Shown here in pieces: positions 39,820 to 39,834 of a stretch of 39,834 nucleotides of DNA (the first letter of the stretch is position 1; the number at the start of each line of letters is the position of its first letter). The notes beneath the pieces were generated by a model. That model made no database searches, was not told the DNA's origin, and was given only the letters and a program-made list of their open reading frames with translations. Made by a program: the position numbers and the translations under genes. This stretch comes from Alloprevotella sp. (lineage in GTDB: Bacteria; Bacteroidota; Bacteroidia; Bacteroidales; Bacteroidaceae): NCBI GenBank assembly GCA_017476545.1, contig JAFUZP010000041.1, forward strand, positions 1 through 39,834, written 5' to 3'.

Positions 39820-39834
39820 ACTACACTACAATAC

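Overview
The window looks like chromosome of a G+C-rich member of the Bacteroidales. Promoters have the Bacteroidota form (TTG/TTTG, about 20 bases, then TAnnTTTG or TAnnTTCG). Three exported proteins end in type-IX-secretion-like or Prevotella-type C-terminal tails. There are many SusD-free exported proteins, a GH92 mannosidase, a BspA-like leucine-rich protein and a dipeptidyl-peptidase III with the HECLGH motif. The closest family cannot be decided from the sequence alone. I see no rRNA, tRNA, phage genes, CRISPR array or intact insertion sequence.

Layout: 1-290 holds an ORF-less unit with a 14-bp inverted repeat, a leftward promoter and a leftward terminator. 289-6000 carries a small membrane protein (-), a serine-type sulfatase, mannose-6-phosphate isomerase, and the coupled pair RsmF-like rRNA methyltransferase/PrmA. 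6000-9130 has a 23-bp tandem array between two convergent terminators, then a leftward peptidase pair (Xaa-Pro aminopeptidase, C1B cysteine peptidase). 9400-11900 has an ATP-grasp-like protein, a small outer-membrane barrel protein and ThiL. 12200-14350 (-) is a hemerythrin/LuxR-type regulator followed by a YqhD-like alcohol dehydrogenase.

14743-22120 is the most cohesive functional block: porin-like barrel, imelysin lipoprotein, di-heme DUF1111 lipoprotein, second porin-like barrel, mono-heme lipoprotein, and a RidA/chorismatase-like protein, ending in a strong terminator. The first five are envelope proteins, two of them with CXXCH heme-c motifs, so an envelope redox-linked metal (probably iron) acquisition role is the best inference. 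22328-26026 (-) is a lipoprotein plus a 1099-residue secreted multidomain protein with a thioredoxin-like CXXC domain. 26215-29200 is a patchwork: AlkD-like protein, a short orphan ORF, a more A+T-rich BspA-like gene, several repeats, and a small exported protein. 29349-32841 has convergent DPP III and a secreted protein. 33260-37997 is a tight GH92/methyltransferase/FAD-dehydrogenase run, and 38259 to the end is a GT2 glycosyltransferase overlapping a GT-C-like membrane protein whose frame is cut short.

The least explained signal is in the intergenic DNA. Four separate gaps (9246-9333, 14476-14563, 22204-22291, 33062-33171) each carry four or five copies of one 22-bp unit with a 12-bp palindromic core AACCNTANGGTT. 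Two other gaps (6108-6360, 28201-28338) carry arrays of different sequence but 23-bp period, again with palindromic cores (ATGTTGCGCAACAT; TGTGCGCACA). All put a dyad-symmetric site about every two helical turns, mostly outside transcribed DNA, which suggests arrays of protein-binding sites of unknown purpose.
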